This document shows positions 1 to 9,529 of a DNA stretch of 64,000 nucleotides, in pieces. The notes under the pieces were generated by a model. The model was not told the origin of the DNA. It was given only the letters and a program-made list of their open reading frames with translations, and made no database searches. Every line of letters starts with the position of its first letter. Positions within the stretch are counted from its first letter, which is position 1. A program made the position numbers and the translations under genes. The DNA is from UBA4416 sp964541155 (GTDB taxonomy: Bacteria; Bacteroidota; Bacteroidia; B-17B0; Aurantibacillaceae), in the NCBI GenBank assembly GCA_964541155.1, contig CAZIPC010000001.1, positions 248,001-312,000 of the forward strand, written 5' to 3'.

Positions 1-1082
1 AGAGTTTGCAATCCATTAAAAACAGGAACAGAAAGTGTAAATCCTACGCTTTTATTAACATTATCGCTAAACTGGTCGGCAAATGGTTTTTTTGAGGTAA
101 TTATTTCTGTTTTAGGCGCATAAATAGCTTCGCTAGATTGGGTGTAATAAGGTGTTTGTTCAATTCCTACAATATTTATTGCATCAATTCTTTTATCTAA
201 AGCAGATGTTCCTGTTCCTAAACTGCCCGTAGCAGATAGAGTAGGGCTTACTCTTCCTTTTGCAACAATTACATTTTTTTCGGCAGCTAGTACGTTATAA
301 TATGCACTTTTTATTGAATGTTGATTTTTAAGAGCTAGTTCGTATATTTTTTGTACAGATAAATCTGTTATAGAGCTATTTTCAATATTAATATTAGATT
401 TTACAATATTAAAATTTTGTAATGTGTCTATATTTAAAAGTTGTTTTAAATTTAATAAAGCAATTTGATAATTATTATCAGCTGCTGTTACATTTACTTC
501 TTCATTGGCTAATTGTGCTTTTAAATCATATACCGCACTTTTTGCAAGTGTTCCGGCTTCTGTTAATTTTTCAGTTCGTAGCAATTGCTCTTCGGTTATT
601 TTATATTGAGCTTGAGAAATCTGAAGAATTTCGTCACTAAAAATTACATTTATATACGAAGTAGCAACATTAAGAGCTAAATCATTTTTTTGTTGTAAAT
701 AGTTTTCTTCACCAGATAAATAACTAAATTGATTAGCTTTGATTGTATTATATTGAGATAATCCAGACCAAATAATAACATTTGAAGAAACATAAAAGTT
801 TTGAGATAAAACTTGTGTATTTGCAAATGTGTTAGTGTATCTATCAATTGTTCTACCAAAGTTATAGGTATGTTGTGCCCCAGCATTTATTGTAGGAAGA
901 ATACTTGCTTTACTTTGAATAACATTATTTTCTTTTATTTTTATTGTTATTTCAGATTGTTTTAAATTAATGTTATTTTTTTGAGCATAATCAATACATT
1001 TTTCTAAATCCCAAGTGTTTATTTGAGATTTGGAAATAGTTGATAGAACTAAAAAGATAAATAGATATGTACTTACTTTCAT
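1..1082 (-). CDS. TolC-family outer membrane efflux protein (partial, C-terminus outside window)
   Basis: The reading frame is open from the ATG at 1082 to the window edge, about 360 codons, so the C-terminus is missing. It begins with a signal peptide of about 19 residues (MKVSTYLFIFLVLSTISKS), followed by WDLEKCIDYAQKNNINLKQ, the usual first helix of the outer membrane efflux protein (OEP) repeat. The long helical stretches, rich in Gln, Asn and Ala, are typical of the periplasmic alpha-barrel. TolC-type proteins are the outer membrane channels of tripartite export pumps, working with an RND or ABC pump and an adaptor protein. Those partners would be expected downstream, which lies outside the window. 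The family call is firm; the substrate is unknown. Confidence 0.85.
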   Translation of the reverse strand, partial: MKVSTYLFIFLVLSTISKSQINTWDLEKCIDYAQKNNINLKQSEITIKIKENNVIQSKASILPTINAGAQHTYNFGRTIDRYTNTFANTQVLSQNFYVSSNVIIWSGLSQYNTIKANQFSYLSGEENYLQQKNDLALNVATSYINVIFSDEILQISQAQYKITEEQLLRTEKLTEAGTLAKSAVYDLKAQLANEEVNVTAADNNYQIALLNLKQLLNIDTLQNFNIVKSNINIENSSITDLSVQKIYELALKNQHSIKSAYYNVLAAEKNVIVAKGRVSPTLSATGSLGTGTSALDKRIDAINIVGIEQTPYYTQSSEAIYAPKTEIITSKKPFADQFSDNVNKSVGFTLSVPVFNGLQT

Positions 1083-1252
1083 AATTTGTAAAATTCGAAG
1101 TAAATTTAACTAAAAAAATAGCTAAAATTACTCAACTACATAAACGGAAAAAAAATAATAGTATTGGTAAAAATACAAATGTTATTTGTTAGTAGTTTAA
1201 TTTTAACATAGGGCACTTTTTTAGTATTTTTAAGTTTTTTGGCTGAAAGAAT

Positions 1253-4111
1253 ATGACCCCATTTTTACAATATATTGCAGAGTATGTGTTTGAACATCAC
1301 CCTAATGATACAGAACGTTTATGTATTATATTACCAAATAAAAGGGGAGCTTTATATTTTAAAAAACATTTAGCAAATACATTTAATAAAACTATTTGGC
1401 TTCCAACCATTATCAGTGCCGAAGAATTAGTAGCCGAACTTTCGGGTTTACAACAAGCTGATAGTATTGATTTAATTTGTGAACTATATGCTGTTTATGT
1501 ATCCATATTGAAAGATAAAGCTGATTCATTTGATGTTTTTGCTAAATGGGGAACATTAATGTTGCAAGATTTTAATGAGGCAGATAGATATTTAGTTGAT
1601 ACTGATGCACTTTATCAAAATTTAAAGGAAGTAAAAGAAATTGAAAATTGGAGTTTAAGTGCTGATAATTTAACTACAACTCAGCAAGATTATATTGATT
1701 TCATGTTTCAAATGGGAACAATATATCACGAATTCATAAAAGTACTTCTTGCAAAAAAACATGCTTATCAAGGATTAATGTACCGACATGCTGTTGATAG
1801 ATACAAAAATTCTGACTACATCAAACAATTTTCTCACATATTGGTATGTGGCTTTAACGCTTTAAACAAAGCAGAAACAATTATCTTTTCGAATTTAGTA
1901 AAAGAAAATAAAGCAACAATACTTTACGATGTTGATAAATATTATTTAGAAAATGAATTGTATGAAGCGGGATTATTTCTTCGTAAAAATGTTTTAAACA
2001 CATGGTTGGATAGCAAAAAATTTATTGGAAATTATTTTAATGACATACCAAAATATATTGATATTGTAGCAGTACCTAAACAAATAGGACAGGCTCAAGT
2101 TGTATCATATCAATTAAATCAATGGATAAGGCAAGGGATATCATATAATAAAACTGCTATTGTGTTAGCTGATGAAAGTTTATTATTTCCAGTATTAAAT
2201 CAATTACCAAAAGAAATTAAGCATGTAAATATTACCATGGAATATCCCTTAAAATTATCTCCAATATATGATTTAATGGATAATTTAATTAATCTACATC
2301 AGTCTTCTCAAAAAGGTAATACCTCTGGTAGTTTTTATTTTGCAGATATATTTAAAATACTACAAAACGCTCTTTTTAAAAAATATTATCAGTCTTTTAA
2401 CCCTTCAATTTCATTGCAATCTATCATTCAAAAGATAATAGATAAAAACTATGTTTGGATTAATTCAAATATATTGTCTGAGTTATTTGATATTAATTAT
2501 AAATTTATAGAAACGTTATTTAATTCCTGGACCGATTCTTCTCAAGGAATTAATGCTATGTCTCAAATCATAAGCGTATTTAATTTAGCTGAAACTCCAG
2601 AATTAATATTATCCTCTACCGAAAAAGAATATCTACATGTATTTACTAAATATTTTAATCGATTAAATTCTCTTGTCAATAAACATAATTACTTAGACTC
2701 TTTAATAACTTTAAAAAGTTTATATAAACAAATTATAGGAACAGCTTCTGTACCATTTATAGGAGAGCCTTTACAAGGATTGCAAATTATGGGAGTTTTA
2801 GAAACTAGAACATTAGACTTTGAAAATATTATTATTTTAGGAGTTAATGAAGGTGTTTTACCATCTGGAAAATCAACAAATTCTTTTATTCCGAATGATT
2901 TAAAGAGGCACTTTGAAATGCCCTTATACGGCGATAAAGATGCTGTATATGCTTATCATTTCTACAGAATTTTACAAAGAGCTTCAAATATTGTATTAAC
3001 ATATAATACAGAGCATAGTGTATTGGGTTCTGGAGAAAAAAGTAGATTTATTACTCAATTACAATTTGAATTACAAAAATATAATTCAAGTCATATTATT
3101 AAAGAAAGAATGTTAAGTGGGGATAGCTTACCTCCAAGTATTAAAAACACAATTAATTTTCAAAAAACAGATCTAAACTTATTGCCAATTATAAATAAGT
3201 TTACATCCAATGATAATTATGGAGGATTGAGCCCGTCTGCATTAATTACATATAAAGATTGTTCATTACGCTTCTTTTTTAGATATGGAGTTGGAATTAA
3301 AGAAACTGAAGATGTAGAAGAAACAGCTGAAGCTAATACTCAAGGTTCAATTTTACATGAAACATTAGAGTTACTCTATAAGCCTTTTATTGGAAGAGTT
3401 CTAACAGAAAAAGACATTGAAGAATGTTTAATTAAAAAAGAAGAAAGTGTTAATTTAATTTTTCAAAATTATTTTAGTCAAAAAGAAAGTCAATTTGGAA
3501 AAAATTATTTACAACAAAAAGTATTAAACGAATATGTAAAAAAATTATTATTGAATGATTTAGCCCTTATTCGTATTTCAAAACAAACTAATGAATTATT
3601 AACTATTATTGATTTAGAAAAAAGTTTAACAGCCTCTATTAATCTAAAAATCAATAATATTGACTCTATTATTTATTTAAAAGGTTCGGCAGATAGAATT
3701 GAAAAATTAGGAAATAAAATTAGAATTATTGATTATAAATCTTCAATTAAAGGATCAGATAAGTTTAAATTTACCAATTTTGATGATTTATTTTCAGACA
3801 GTCAATACAACAAAATGCTGCAATTATTTATGTATGCGTGGTTAGTTGTAAAAAATAATATCGCTCAGCCAGAAGAATTAATGCCATGTATCATTCCATT
3901 TAAAAAGTTTGAAAAACAACCAAAATTCATTTTAGATAATCAAAGAGGCGAACATATTTTAAATTTTTCATCAGAGTTATTACAAGAATTTGAAAATCAT
4001 TTAAAAGAGAAAATTTCAGAAATATTCTCTACTAATAATTTATTTTCACAAACAAACGACGAAGATAAATGTCAATATTGTTCTTATTCTAGTATTTGTA
4101 ATGTACATTAA
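1253..4111 (+). CDS. AddB-like PD-(D/E)XK nuclease with 4Fe-4S cluster motif
   Basis: A 952-residue protein with the layout of the AddB side of the AddAB/RecBCD-like double-strand break repair machinery. The N-terminal half is an inactivated superfamily I helicase fold: the region IILPNKRGALYFKKHL stands where a Walker A loop would be, but lacks GKT. LGVNEGVLP near residue 530 is a conserved helicase-side motif. The C-terminal nuclease shows GSADRIE (D814) and IIDYKSS (D827, K829), the PD-(D/E)XK core. An iron-sulfur staple is visible as Cys670 plus Cys940, Cys943 and Cys949 at the extreme C-terminus. It would act with an AddA-type UvrD helicase encoded elsewhere. It stands alone in its direction, with fabD 131 bp downstream. 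Confidence 0.85.
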   Translation: MTPFLQYIAEYVFEHHPNDTERLCIILPNKRGALYFKKHLANTFNKTIWLPTIISAEELVAELSGLQQADSIDLICELYAVYVSILKDKADSFDVFAKWGTLMLQDFNEADRYLVDTDALYQNLKEVKEIENWSLSADNLTTTQQDYIDFMFQMGTIYHEFIKVLLAKKHAYQGLMYRHAVDRYKNSDYIKQFSHILVCGFNALNKAETIIFSNLVKENKATILYDVDKYYLENELYEAGLFLRKNVLNTWLDSKKFIGNYFNDIPKYIDIVAVPKQIGQAQVVSYQLNQWIRQGISYNKTAIVLADESLLFPVLNQLPKEIKHVNITMEYPLKLSPIYDLMDNLINLHQSSQKGNTSGSFYFADIFKILQNALFKKYYQSFNPSISLQSIIQKIIDKNYVWINSNILSELFDINYKFIETLFNSWTDSSQGINAMSQIISVFNLAETPELILSSTEKEYLHVFTKYFNRLNSLVNKHNYLDSLITLKSLYKQIIGTASVPFIGEPLQGLQIMGVLETRTLDFENIIILGVNEGVLPSGKSTNSFIPNDLKRHFEMPLYGDKDAVYAYHFYRILQRASNIVLTYNTEHSVLGSGEKSRFITQLQFELQKYNSSHIIKERMLSGDSLPPSIKNTINFQKTDLNLLPIINKFTSNDNYGGLSPSALITYKDCSLRFFFRYGVGIKETEDVEETAEANTQGSILHETLELLYKPFIGRVLTEKDIEECLIKKEESVNLIFQNYFSQKESQFGKNYLQQKVLNEYVKKLLLNDLALIRISKQTNELLTIIDLEKSLTASINLKINNIDSIIYLKGSADRIEKLGNKIRIIDYKSSIKGSDKFKFTNFDDLFSDSQYNKMLQLFMYAWLVVKNNIAQPEELMPCIIPFKKFEKQPKFILDNQRGEHILNFSSELLQEFENHLKEKISEIFSTNNLFSQTNDEDKCQYCSYSSICNVH

Positions 4112-4242
4112 TTCTTTAATCCTACATTTTATTAAATTTTAAACATTATAAGGTTAGTTACTAATTGGGTTATAGTGCTTTCATTAAAGTGTTTTTTGTA
4201 TATTTAAGCTTTAATCTAATCAGTAAAAACTAATAAGTAGAT

Positions 4243-5130
4243 ATGAAAAAAGCATTTGTATTTCCAGGTCAAGGTTCTCAGTTTTCAGGAATGGGGAAAG
4301 AGTTATATGAAAACTCAGATATAGCAAAACAATTATTTCATCAAGCCAATGATATTTTAGGATTTAATATTACAGAAACAATGTTTTCTGGAACCGATGA
4401 AGAATTAAAACAAACCAAAGTAACTCAACCAGCTATATTTTTACATTCTGTAATATTAGCTGCAACAATGGGAGAATCATTTATACCTGATATGGTTGCG
4501 GGTCATTCATTAGGTGAATTTTCAGCTTTGGTAGCTAATAAAACATTAAGTTTCGAAAGTGCGTTAACACTTGTTTCTAAACGCGCTTTAGCAATGCAAA
4601 AAGCTTGCGAAATTAATCCATCAACAATGGCTGCTGTATTAAATTTAGCAGATGATGTTATAGAAAATATTTGTAAAGAAATTACAGAAAGCGGCCATGT
4701 TGTAGTTGCTGCTAATTATAATTGTCCAGGCCAATTAGTTATATCCGGTTCTATTGAGGGTATTAATATTGCTTGTGAAAAAATGAAAGCTGCTGGAGCA
4801 AAAAGAGCATTAGTTTTACCTGTTGGTGGAGCCTTTCATTCTCCATTAATGGAACCTGCTCGTGTTGAATTAGAAGCTGCTATAAATGCAACAACATTTA
4901 ATCAGCCAATATGTCCAGTATATCAAAACGTAACAGCCTCTGCTGTATCAAATCCGGATGAAATAAAGAAAAATTTAATCTTACAATTAACAGCTCCTGT
5001 AAAATGGACGCAAACTGTTATTAAAATGATTGAAGATGGAGCTACTCATTTTACAGAAGTTGGACCAGGAAAAGTATTACAAGGTTTAGTAAAAAAAGTA
5101 AATCCAACTATAGAAACAATTAGTGCTTAA
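4243..5130 (+). CDS. fabD: Malonyl-CoA:ACP transacylase
   Basis: This 295-residue enzyme transfers malonyl from CoA to acyl carrier protein, supplying the extender unit for fatty acid synthesis in the cytoplasm. The GQGSQ motif is at residues 9-13, the nucleophile Ser89 lies in GHSLGE, and the partner His199 lies in AFHSPLM, exactly the family arrangement. Length is normal for FabD. The start ATG is unambiguous and lies about 130 bp after the AddB-like gene. A small outer-membrane-like gene follows after only 3 bp, suggesting cotranscription, but fatty-acid neighbours such as fabH or acpP are not here. Confidence 0.95.
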   Translation: MKKAFVFPGQGSQFSGMGKELYENSDIAKQLFHQANDILGFNITETMFSGTDEELKQTKVTQPAIFLHSVILAATMGESFIPDMVAGHSLGEFSALVANKTLSFESALTLVSKRALAMQKACEINPSTMAAVLNLADDVIENICKEITESGHVVVAANYNCPGQLVISGSIEGINIACEKMKAAGAKRALVLPVGGAFHSPLMEPARVELEAAINATTFNQPICPVYQNVTASAVSNPDEIKKNLILQLTAPVKWTQTVIKMIEDGATHFTEVGPGKVLQGLVKKVNPTIETISA

Positions 5131-5133
5131 ACA

Positions 5134-5847
5134 ATGATAAAAAAAGTTGTTATTTATATAGTCTTGTATTGTTGTTCATTTCAAACAAATGCCCAGTTTT
5201 TTAGGGGATTTGGAATTTATATAGGAGGCACAACAACAAGCCATCGTTATGTAAATACAGCACCTATGGATCCCTATTTTTTTACTCATACTATTTCTGC
5301 ACCTTCGCATCGAACAGGGGAATTATTATATTTTAGTGGAGGCTTATTAGCTGAATTTTTGAAATACGATCACATCAGATGGCAAACAGAATTAGAATAT
5401 TGTAAAAAAGGCGCTATCGAAAAACCATTATTATACCCATGGCCTGCTATTAGAGGGAATGCTACAATTAACTCTTACACAAATATCCAATGGAATAACT
5501 CCTTAAAAATTATTTTAAATGAAGGATACAGAGGAACCCCCTACATGACATTTGGTGCTAGATTAGAGTATAATATAATTAAGCAAATTTCAGCATATTC
5601 ACCTGTATCTAATTTAGTTCCTAAATTTACAATGACACCAGATGTTACCTTGGGTTACGAATTTGTATCATTTAGTAAATGGCATTTATTTTCTGAATTA
5701 CATTACAACCCAGATTTATTAAAAATTAAAACTGGAACCGTATTATTTTGGCAACGGATGATAGAATTAAGAATAGGTTTAATTTATAGACCAAAAAAAT
5801 CTATTGATGATTGTAATGCTCCAAGGTATCACGGAATAGACTATTAA
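5134..5847 (+). CDS. Secreted hypothetical protein, possible outer membrane beta-barrel
   Basis: A 237-residue protein with an N-terminal signal peptide (about 20 residues, ending near QTNAQ). The rest is rich in Gly, Tyr and Thr with alternating hydrophobic strands, such as FRGFGIYIGGTT, FGARLEYNI and IELRIGLIYRP. This pattern resembles the small outer membrane beta-barrels common in Bacteroidota. It begins 3 bp after fabD and ends 18 bp before the alanine dehydrogenase gene, so it may share a transcript with both. I do not recognise a named family, and the role is unknown. Confidence 0.6.
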   Translation: MIKKVVIYIVLYCCSFQTNAQFFRGFGIYIGGTTTSHRYVNTAPMDPYFFTHTISAPSHRTGELLYFSGGLLAEFLKYDHIRWQTELEYCKKGAIEKPLLYPWPAIRGNATINSYTNIQWNNSLKIILNEGYRGTPYMTFGARLEYNIIKQISAYSPVSNLVPKFTMTPDVTLGYEFVSFSKWHLFSELHYNPDLLKIKTGTVLFWQRMIELRIGLIYRPKKSIDDCNAPRYHGIDY

Positions 5848-5865
5848 TAATAAAAACAGCTAACT

Positions 5866-7083
5866 ATGGTAATGACTAAAGATGTTTTATTTTCTTTAAC
5901 AAAAGGTGGATACGCACCTCAAGAAGAAATGCTTGAAGTAGCACGCAAAAAAGGTAAATTATATATTGGAATTCCTAAAGAAATGGCCTTTCAAGAAAAT
6001 AGAGTACCATTAGTTCCAGACGCAGTAGCATTATTGGTTAATAATGGTCATAAAATTGTAGTTGAAGCAGGCGCAGGAGCAGCAGCACATTTTGAAGACA
6101 CAGATTATAGTGAAGCAGGTGCTGAAATAGTATACTCCTCACAAGAAGTATATAAAGCAGATATCATCTTAAAGATAGCACCACCTACCTTAGATGAAAT
6201 AGAAAGTATGAAAACAAAGCAAACGTTATTTTCTGCTTTACAGTTAACTGTTCAACCTGAAGACTTCTTAAAAAAATTAATTGCTAAAAAATTAAATTGT
6301 GTAGCTTTTGATTTAATTACAGATGATGCTGGAATTTTTCCTGTAATTAGAGCTATGGGTGAAATAGCAGGAGGTACTTCTATTTTAGTAGCTGCTGAAC
6401 TTTTAAGTAATGCAAACAATGGAGTAGGGTCTATATTAGGAGGAATTAGTGGAATTTCGCCAACAGAGGTGTTAATTATTGGAGCCGGAACAGTTGGAGA
6501 ATTTGCTGCCAGAGCAGCTTTAGGATTGGGTGCTACCGTTAAAGTATTTGATAATTCAACATCTCGTTTACGCCGTTTACAAAGTCAATTAGGTACCCGA
6601 ATATTTACATCTGTAATAGTTCCAAAAGTATTAGAGAAACATTTAAAAACTGCTGATGTAACCATTGGAGCTCTCAGAGCATCAAAAGGAAGAACACCAT
6701 GTATTGTTTCCGAAAATATGGTAGCCGAAATGAAAGCAGGATCAGTAATTATTGATGTTAGCATTGATCAAGGTGGAGTTTTTGAAACATCTGAAGTAAC
6801 AAATCATACCAAACCAGTATTCAGAAAACATGGTGTTATTCATTACTGTGTGCCAAACATCCCATCTCGTGTAGCAAGAACGGCTTCTTATGCTTTTAGT
6901 AATATTTTTCAGCAAATATTAATGAATATGGGAGATGAAGGGGGATTTGATGGATTAGTAAGAAAAGATTCGGGAGTTAGACATGGAGTTTATATCTATA
7001 ACGGGATACTTACCAATCAATTTTTAGGCGAAACATTTAATTTACCTCATAAAGATATTAATTTGTTAATGGCAGCTATTTAA
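5866..7083 (+). CDS. Alanine dehydrogenase-type protein
   Basis: A 405-residue member of the alanine dehydrogenase/pyridine nucleotide transhydrogenase family. It shows the N-terminal YIGIPKEMAFQENRVPLVPD signature around residues 32-51 and a Rossmann nucleotide-binding loop IGAGTVGEFAA near residues 205-215. The family interconverts alanine and pyruvate plus ammonia with NAD. About 30 residues precede the usual start of the domain, as in the Bacteroidota branch. ATG codons are present at 5866 and 5872; either could be used. The upstream gene ends 18 bp before. Saccharopine dehydrogenase or a transhydrogenase alpha subunit are the alternatives, but the length favours alanine dehydrogenase. 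Confidence 0.85.
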   Translation: MVMTKDVLFSLTKGGYAPQEEMLEVARKKGKLYIGIPKEMAFQENRVPLVPDAVALLVNNGHKIVVEAGAGAAAHFEDTDYSEAGAEIVYSSQEVYKADIILKIAPPTLDEIESMKTKQTLFSALQLTVQPEDFLKKLIAKKLNCVAFDLITDDAGIFPVIRAMGEIAGGTSILVAAELLSNANNGVGSILGGISGISPTEVLIIGAGTVGEFAARAALGLGATVKVFDNSTSRLRRLQSQLGTRIFTSVIVPKVLEKHLKTADVTIGALRASKGRTPCIVSENMVAEMKAGSVIIDVSIDQGGVFETSEVTNHTKPVFRKHGVIHYCVPNIPSRVARTASYAFSNIFQQILMNMGDEGGFDGLVRKDSGVRHGVYIYNGILTNQFLGETFNLPHKDINLLMAAI

Positions 7084-7150
7084 TCTGTTACTATTAATGA
7101 ATTTAAAAATATTATTATTATGAAAAACTATAACTATAATTAAATTGTAT

Positions 7151-7552
7151 ATGAATTTCAAGCAACGTTTACGTTTATTTTTAATTGGTTTTGTTCCAGG
7201 TTGTATCATTTTATTATTTATAGTTAATAAAACTGGTTGTACCAGCCCAAACGAATTAAAAATGTTAGAATTACAACATCAACATCTACAGCTAGGAAAT
7301 AAAGCCGCTTGTAAATTAAAATGTTTAGTAATGATTGATAAAGGGTTTCAAGTAAATATGCGCAATTTTAAAGTGAATTATGATTTAAGTGATGTTCATA
7401 AGAAACCTTATGGAACATATTATTTACAGGACTTACATTCTGAAAACGCAACATATGAATTTATTGCGGAAGACAGAGATACAATAACATTTGTAAATGA
7501 TATAAAAATATTAAAGAAAACAGGTAATTGTAATTGTGATACTATACAATAA
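7151..7552 (+). CDS. Small membrane-anchored hypothetical protein
   Basis: About 133 residues from the ATG at 7151; a TTG two codons upstream is possible but less likely. One hydrophobic segment (residues about 8-26, FLIGFVPGCIILLFIVNKT) is followed by a soluble domain with six cysteines, including a CNC near the C-terminus. The layout of one helix plus a small domain next to an alanine dehydrogenase gene recalls DUF4258-type proteins of Flavobacteriia, but the similarity I can see is weak. The stop codon directly abuts the next start, so it is translated in tandem with the acetyltransferase gene. Function unknown. Confidence 0.6.
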   Translation: MNFKQRLRLFLIGFVPGCIILLFIVNKTGCTSPNELKMLELQHQHLQLGNKAACKLKCLVMIDKGFQVNMRNFKVNYDLSDVHKKPYGTYYLQDLHSENATYEFIAEDRDTITFVNDIKILKKTGNCNCDTIQ

Positions 7553-8113
7553 ATGGAAAATCATTTAAAAACAGATTTATCTAAATATAATAACTTTTTG
7601 TATAAAAAAGGTGCTAGCCAATTTAAGATCATAACATGGTATATGCTCAATGCTTTGTTTTTTAATTCGGCCTTTCCAATTATGTTTTTTAAAATTTTTT
7701 TATTGAGATTGTATGGCGCAAAAATTGGTAAAAATTTAATTATAAAACCTTTTGTTAATATCAAATATCCATGGAATTTAATTATTGGAAATAATGTATG
7801 GATTGGTGAACGAGTTTGGATTGATAATTTAGCATTCATCACGCTTAATCATAATTCATGTGTATCTCAAGGAGCAATTTTATTATGTGGAAATCATAAT
7901 TACACTAAAACAACCTTTGATTTAATGGTAAATCCTATAATAATTGAAGAAGGAGCTTGGATTGGCGCAAAAGCAATTGTTTGCCCTGGTGTTACTATTG
8001 GAACCCATAGTGTTTTAACAGTAAATAGTGTTGCTACAAAATCATTAGATCAATGGGGAATTTATCAAGGAAATCCTGCAGTTAAAATTAAAATTCGAAA
8101 AATTCAATCTTAG
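7553..8113 (+). CDS. WcaF-like hexapeptide-repeat acetyltransferase
   Basis: A 186-residue left-handed beta-helix acyltransferase. Imperfect hexapeptide repeats run through residues about 60-170 (IGNNVWIGERVWI, IEEGAWIGAKAIV, ITIGTHS-type turns), and the C-terminal GNPAVKIK matches the end of WcaF/NodL/LacA proteins. WcaF relatives O-acetylate sugars during exopolysaccharide synthesis, using acetyl-CoA in the cytoplasm. The N-terminal region, with a hydrophobic stretch around residues 25-50 (FKIITWYMLNALFF), is typical of the WcaF branch. No glycosyltransferases lie next to it. Its stop codon abuts the stop of the convergent gene with no intervening base. Confidence 0.85.
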   Translation: MENHLKTDLSKYNNFLYKKGASQFKIITWYMLNALFFNSAFPIMFFKIFLLRLYGAKIGKNLIIKPFVNIKYPWNLIIGNNVWIGERVWIDNLAFITLNHNSCVSQGAILLCGNHNYTKTTFDLMVNPIIIEEGAWIGAKAIVCPGVTIGTHSVLTVNSVATKSLDQWGIYQGNPAVKIKIRKIQS

Positions 8114-8527
8114 TTAGTTGTTTTGATTAATATAGTTAACTGTTTTTAAAACTGCATTTTTTACTAATTCAAAATTTATAAATTCTTCATTTGTTTCTTT
8201 ATTTACCCAGTGTATTGAAAATGTAATTTTAGTTTTTGTATCAGAAATTTTTTCGGCAAAATTGTCTACATATCCTTTAAAAATAGGATGCTTTAATATT
8301 AAAAAATTAACTTGATAGGGAGAATGAGTGATTTTTTCAACTAGAGTATGAGTTGTATTTTCAGTTGATGTTATATTCATTTCTCTAACAACAAAATCAG
8401 CATTTTTTTCTTTGATTATAACATCACTTACCCCTGGTACAAAAAATTGAGGATTATCAATTTTATAAATAAAATGCTCCCAAACTATATCTATCGGACA
8501 TTCTACTATTTCTGAATAACTAACCAT
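8114..8527 (-). CDS. AtaL-like SRPBCC family protein
   Basis: A 137-residue protein with the layout of the helix-grip SRPBCC fold, close in pattern to the AtaL-like/DUF1857 group: an N-terminal strand, then PIDIVWEHFIYKIDNPQFFV, PGVSDVIIKE, and a conserved VREM. Members bind hydrophobic ligands in a central pocket, but the ligand here cannot be read from sequence. It lies 1 bp downstream of the ABC ATPase gene on the same strand, so the two are probably cotranscribed with the LuxC-type gene. No signal peptide is seen. Confidence 0.7.
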   Translation of the reverse strand: MVSYSEIVECPIDIVWEHFIYKIDNPQFFVPGVSDVIIKEKNADFVVREMNITSTENTTHTLVEKITHSPYQVNFLILKHPIFKGYVDNFAEKISDTKTKITFSIHWVNKETNEEFINFELVKNAVLKTVNYINQNN

Positions 8528-8528
8528 A

Positions 8529-9515
8529 TTAATACCATTTTACCATTAAATATACTAAATCCTCTATCTTGATAGTGTTATCTTTTGCGTAAAAGTAAAC
8601 AGAGTTTCCTTGTTTTGTTTCTGCAAAATATTCAAAACCATAACCATTAAAAAAAACATTAGTTACCGTAACTTGAAGATGAGCAAGTGCTTTTGTTTCT
8701 ACAATTTGTAATTGATTAGGTCTTATGTAAGTTTGGTTTTTAGATAGCTTTACTTTACTAGAAATTAAATCATCTTGATCTAAAATAAAGTATCTTCCCA
8801 TTAATGCAGCTATATTTTTTGTTTTAGGTTGATAATATACGTTAAAAGTAGCGTCATGCTGAATAAGTTTTCCATTTTCCATAACAGCTGTTTCATCAGC
8901 ATATCGTAAAGCTTCTTCAGGTTGATGGGTTACTAAAATAACGACTGAATTTTCTTTTTTAATTTGTTGACGGATATATGTAAATATTTTATCTCTCAAT
9001 GGTAAATCTAAATTACTAAAAGGTTCATCTAATAATAACACTTTTGGAAATTCAGCTAAAGAGCGCGCTATGGCAACTCTTTGTTTTTGACCAGATGACA
9101 ATGTAATTGCCTTTAAATGTTTGTAAGGAGTTAAATCTAATAAACGTAATAGTTGATTGGTTCGTTTTTGTTTATATTCATCTGTATATCCCATTAATTT
9201 ATCTTTAATGTTTTCTTCTACAGTATGATTATCTAAAACATAAAAATCCTGACTTACAAACCGCATATCTTCATGCCCAGGAATTAAATTATACGCAGGT
9301 CCTAAAACTAATTTATTTCCAACTGTTATTTTACCTTCATGTAAATCTTCTAAACCATATATACATTTTAATAAAGTTGTTTTACCACTGCCACTTTTTC
9401 CAATAATAGCTAAAATTTTACCTGTCTCAGCTGTTAATGATACAGTATTAATTCCTTTAAACTGAGAAGAATTCGGATAATTAAAGGATATTTTATGTAC
9501 GGATAATAGTTGCAA
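8529..9515 (-). CDS. ABC transporter ATP-binding protein
   Basis: A 328-residue nucleotide-binding subunit. Walker A is GKSGSGKTT near residue 39, the signature is LSSGQKQRVAIARSL, and Walker B is VLLLDEPFSNLD. A C-terminal region of about 100 residues after residue 225 (IRPNQLQIVE onward) resembles the TOBE-like regulatory domain of iron, spermidine and sugar importers. No permease or binding protein is adjacent. The start must be TTG at 9515 (or an even rarer ATT one codon upstream), since an in-frame stop lies just upstream and no ATG is nearby. It follows the acyl-CoA reductase gene by 14 bp, which suggests one transcript. Substrate unknown. Confidence 0.85.
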   Translation of the reverse strand: MQLLSVHKISFNYPNSSQFKGINTVSLTAETGKILAIIGKSGSGKTTLLKCIYGLEDLHEGKITVGNKLVLGPAYNLIPGHEDMRFVSQDFYVLDNHTVEENIKDKLMGYTDEYKQKRTNQLLRLLDLTPYKHLKAITLSSGQKQRVAIARSLAEFPKVLLLDEPFSNLDLPLRDKIFTYIRQQIKKENSVVILVTHQPEEALRYADETAVMENGKLIQHDATFNVYYQPKTKNIAALMGRYFILDQDDLISSKVKLSKNQTYIRPNQLQIVETKALAHLQVTVTNVFFNGYGFEYFAETKQGNSVYFYAKDNTIKIEDLVYLMVKWY

Positions 9516-9529
9516 AATATATAATTAGT

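Noticed and set aside
422..886. Two short frames near the window start
   Set aside because: Both overlap the truncated TolC-type gene, whose frame is continuous from 1082 to the window edge and has a clear signal peptide and family pattern.
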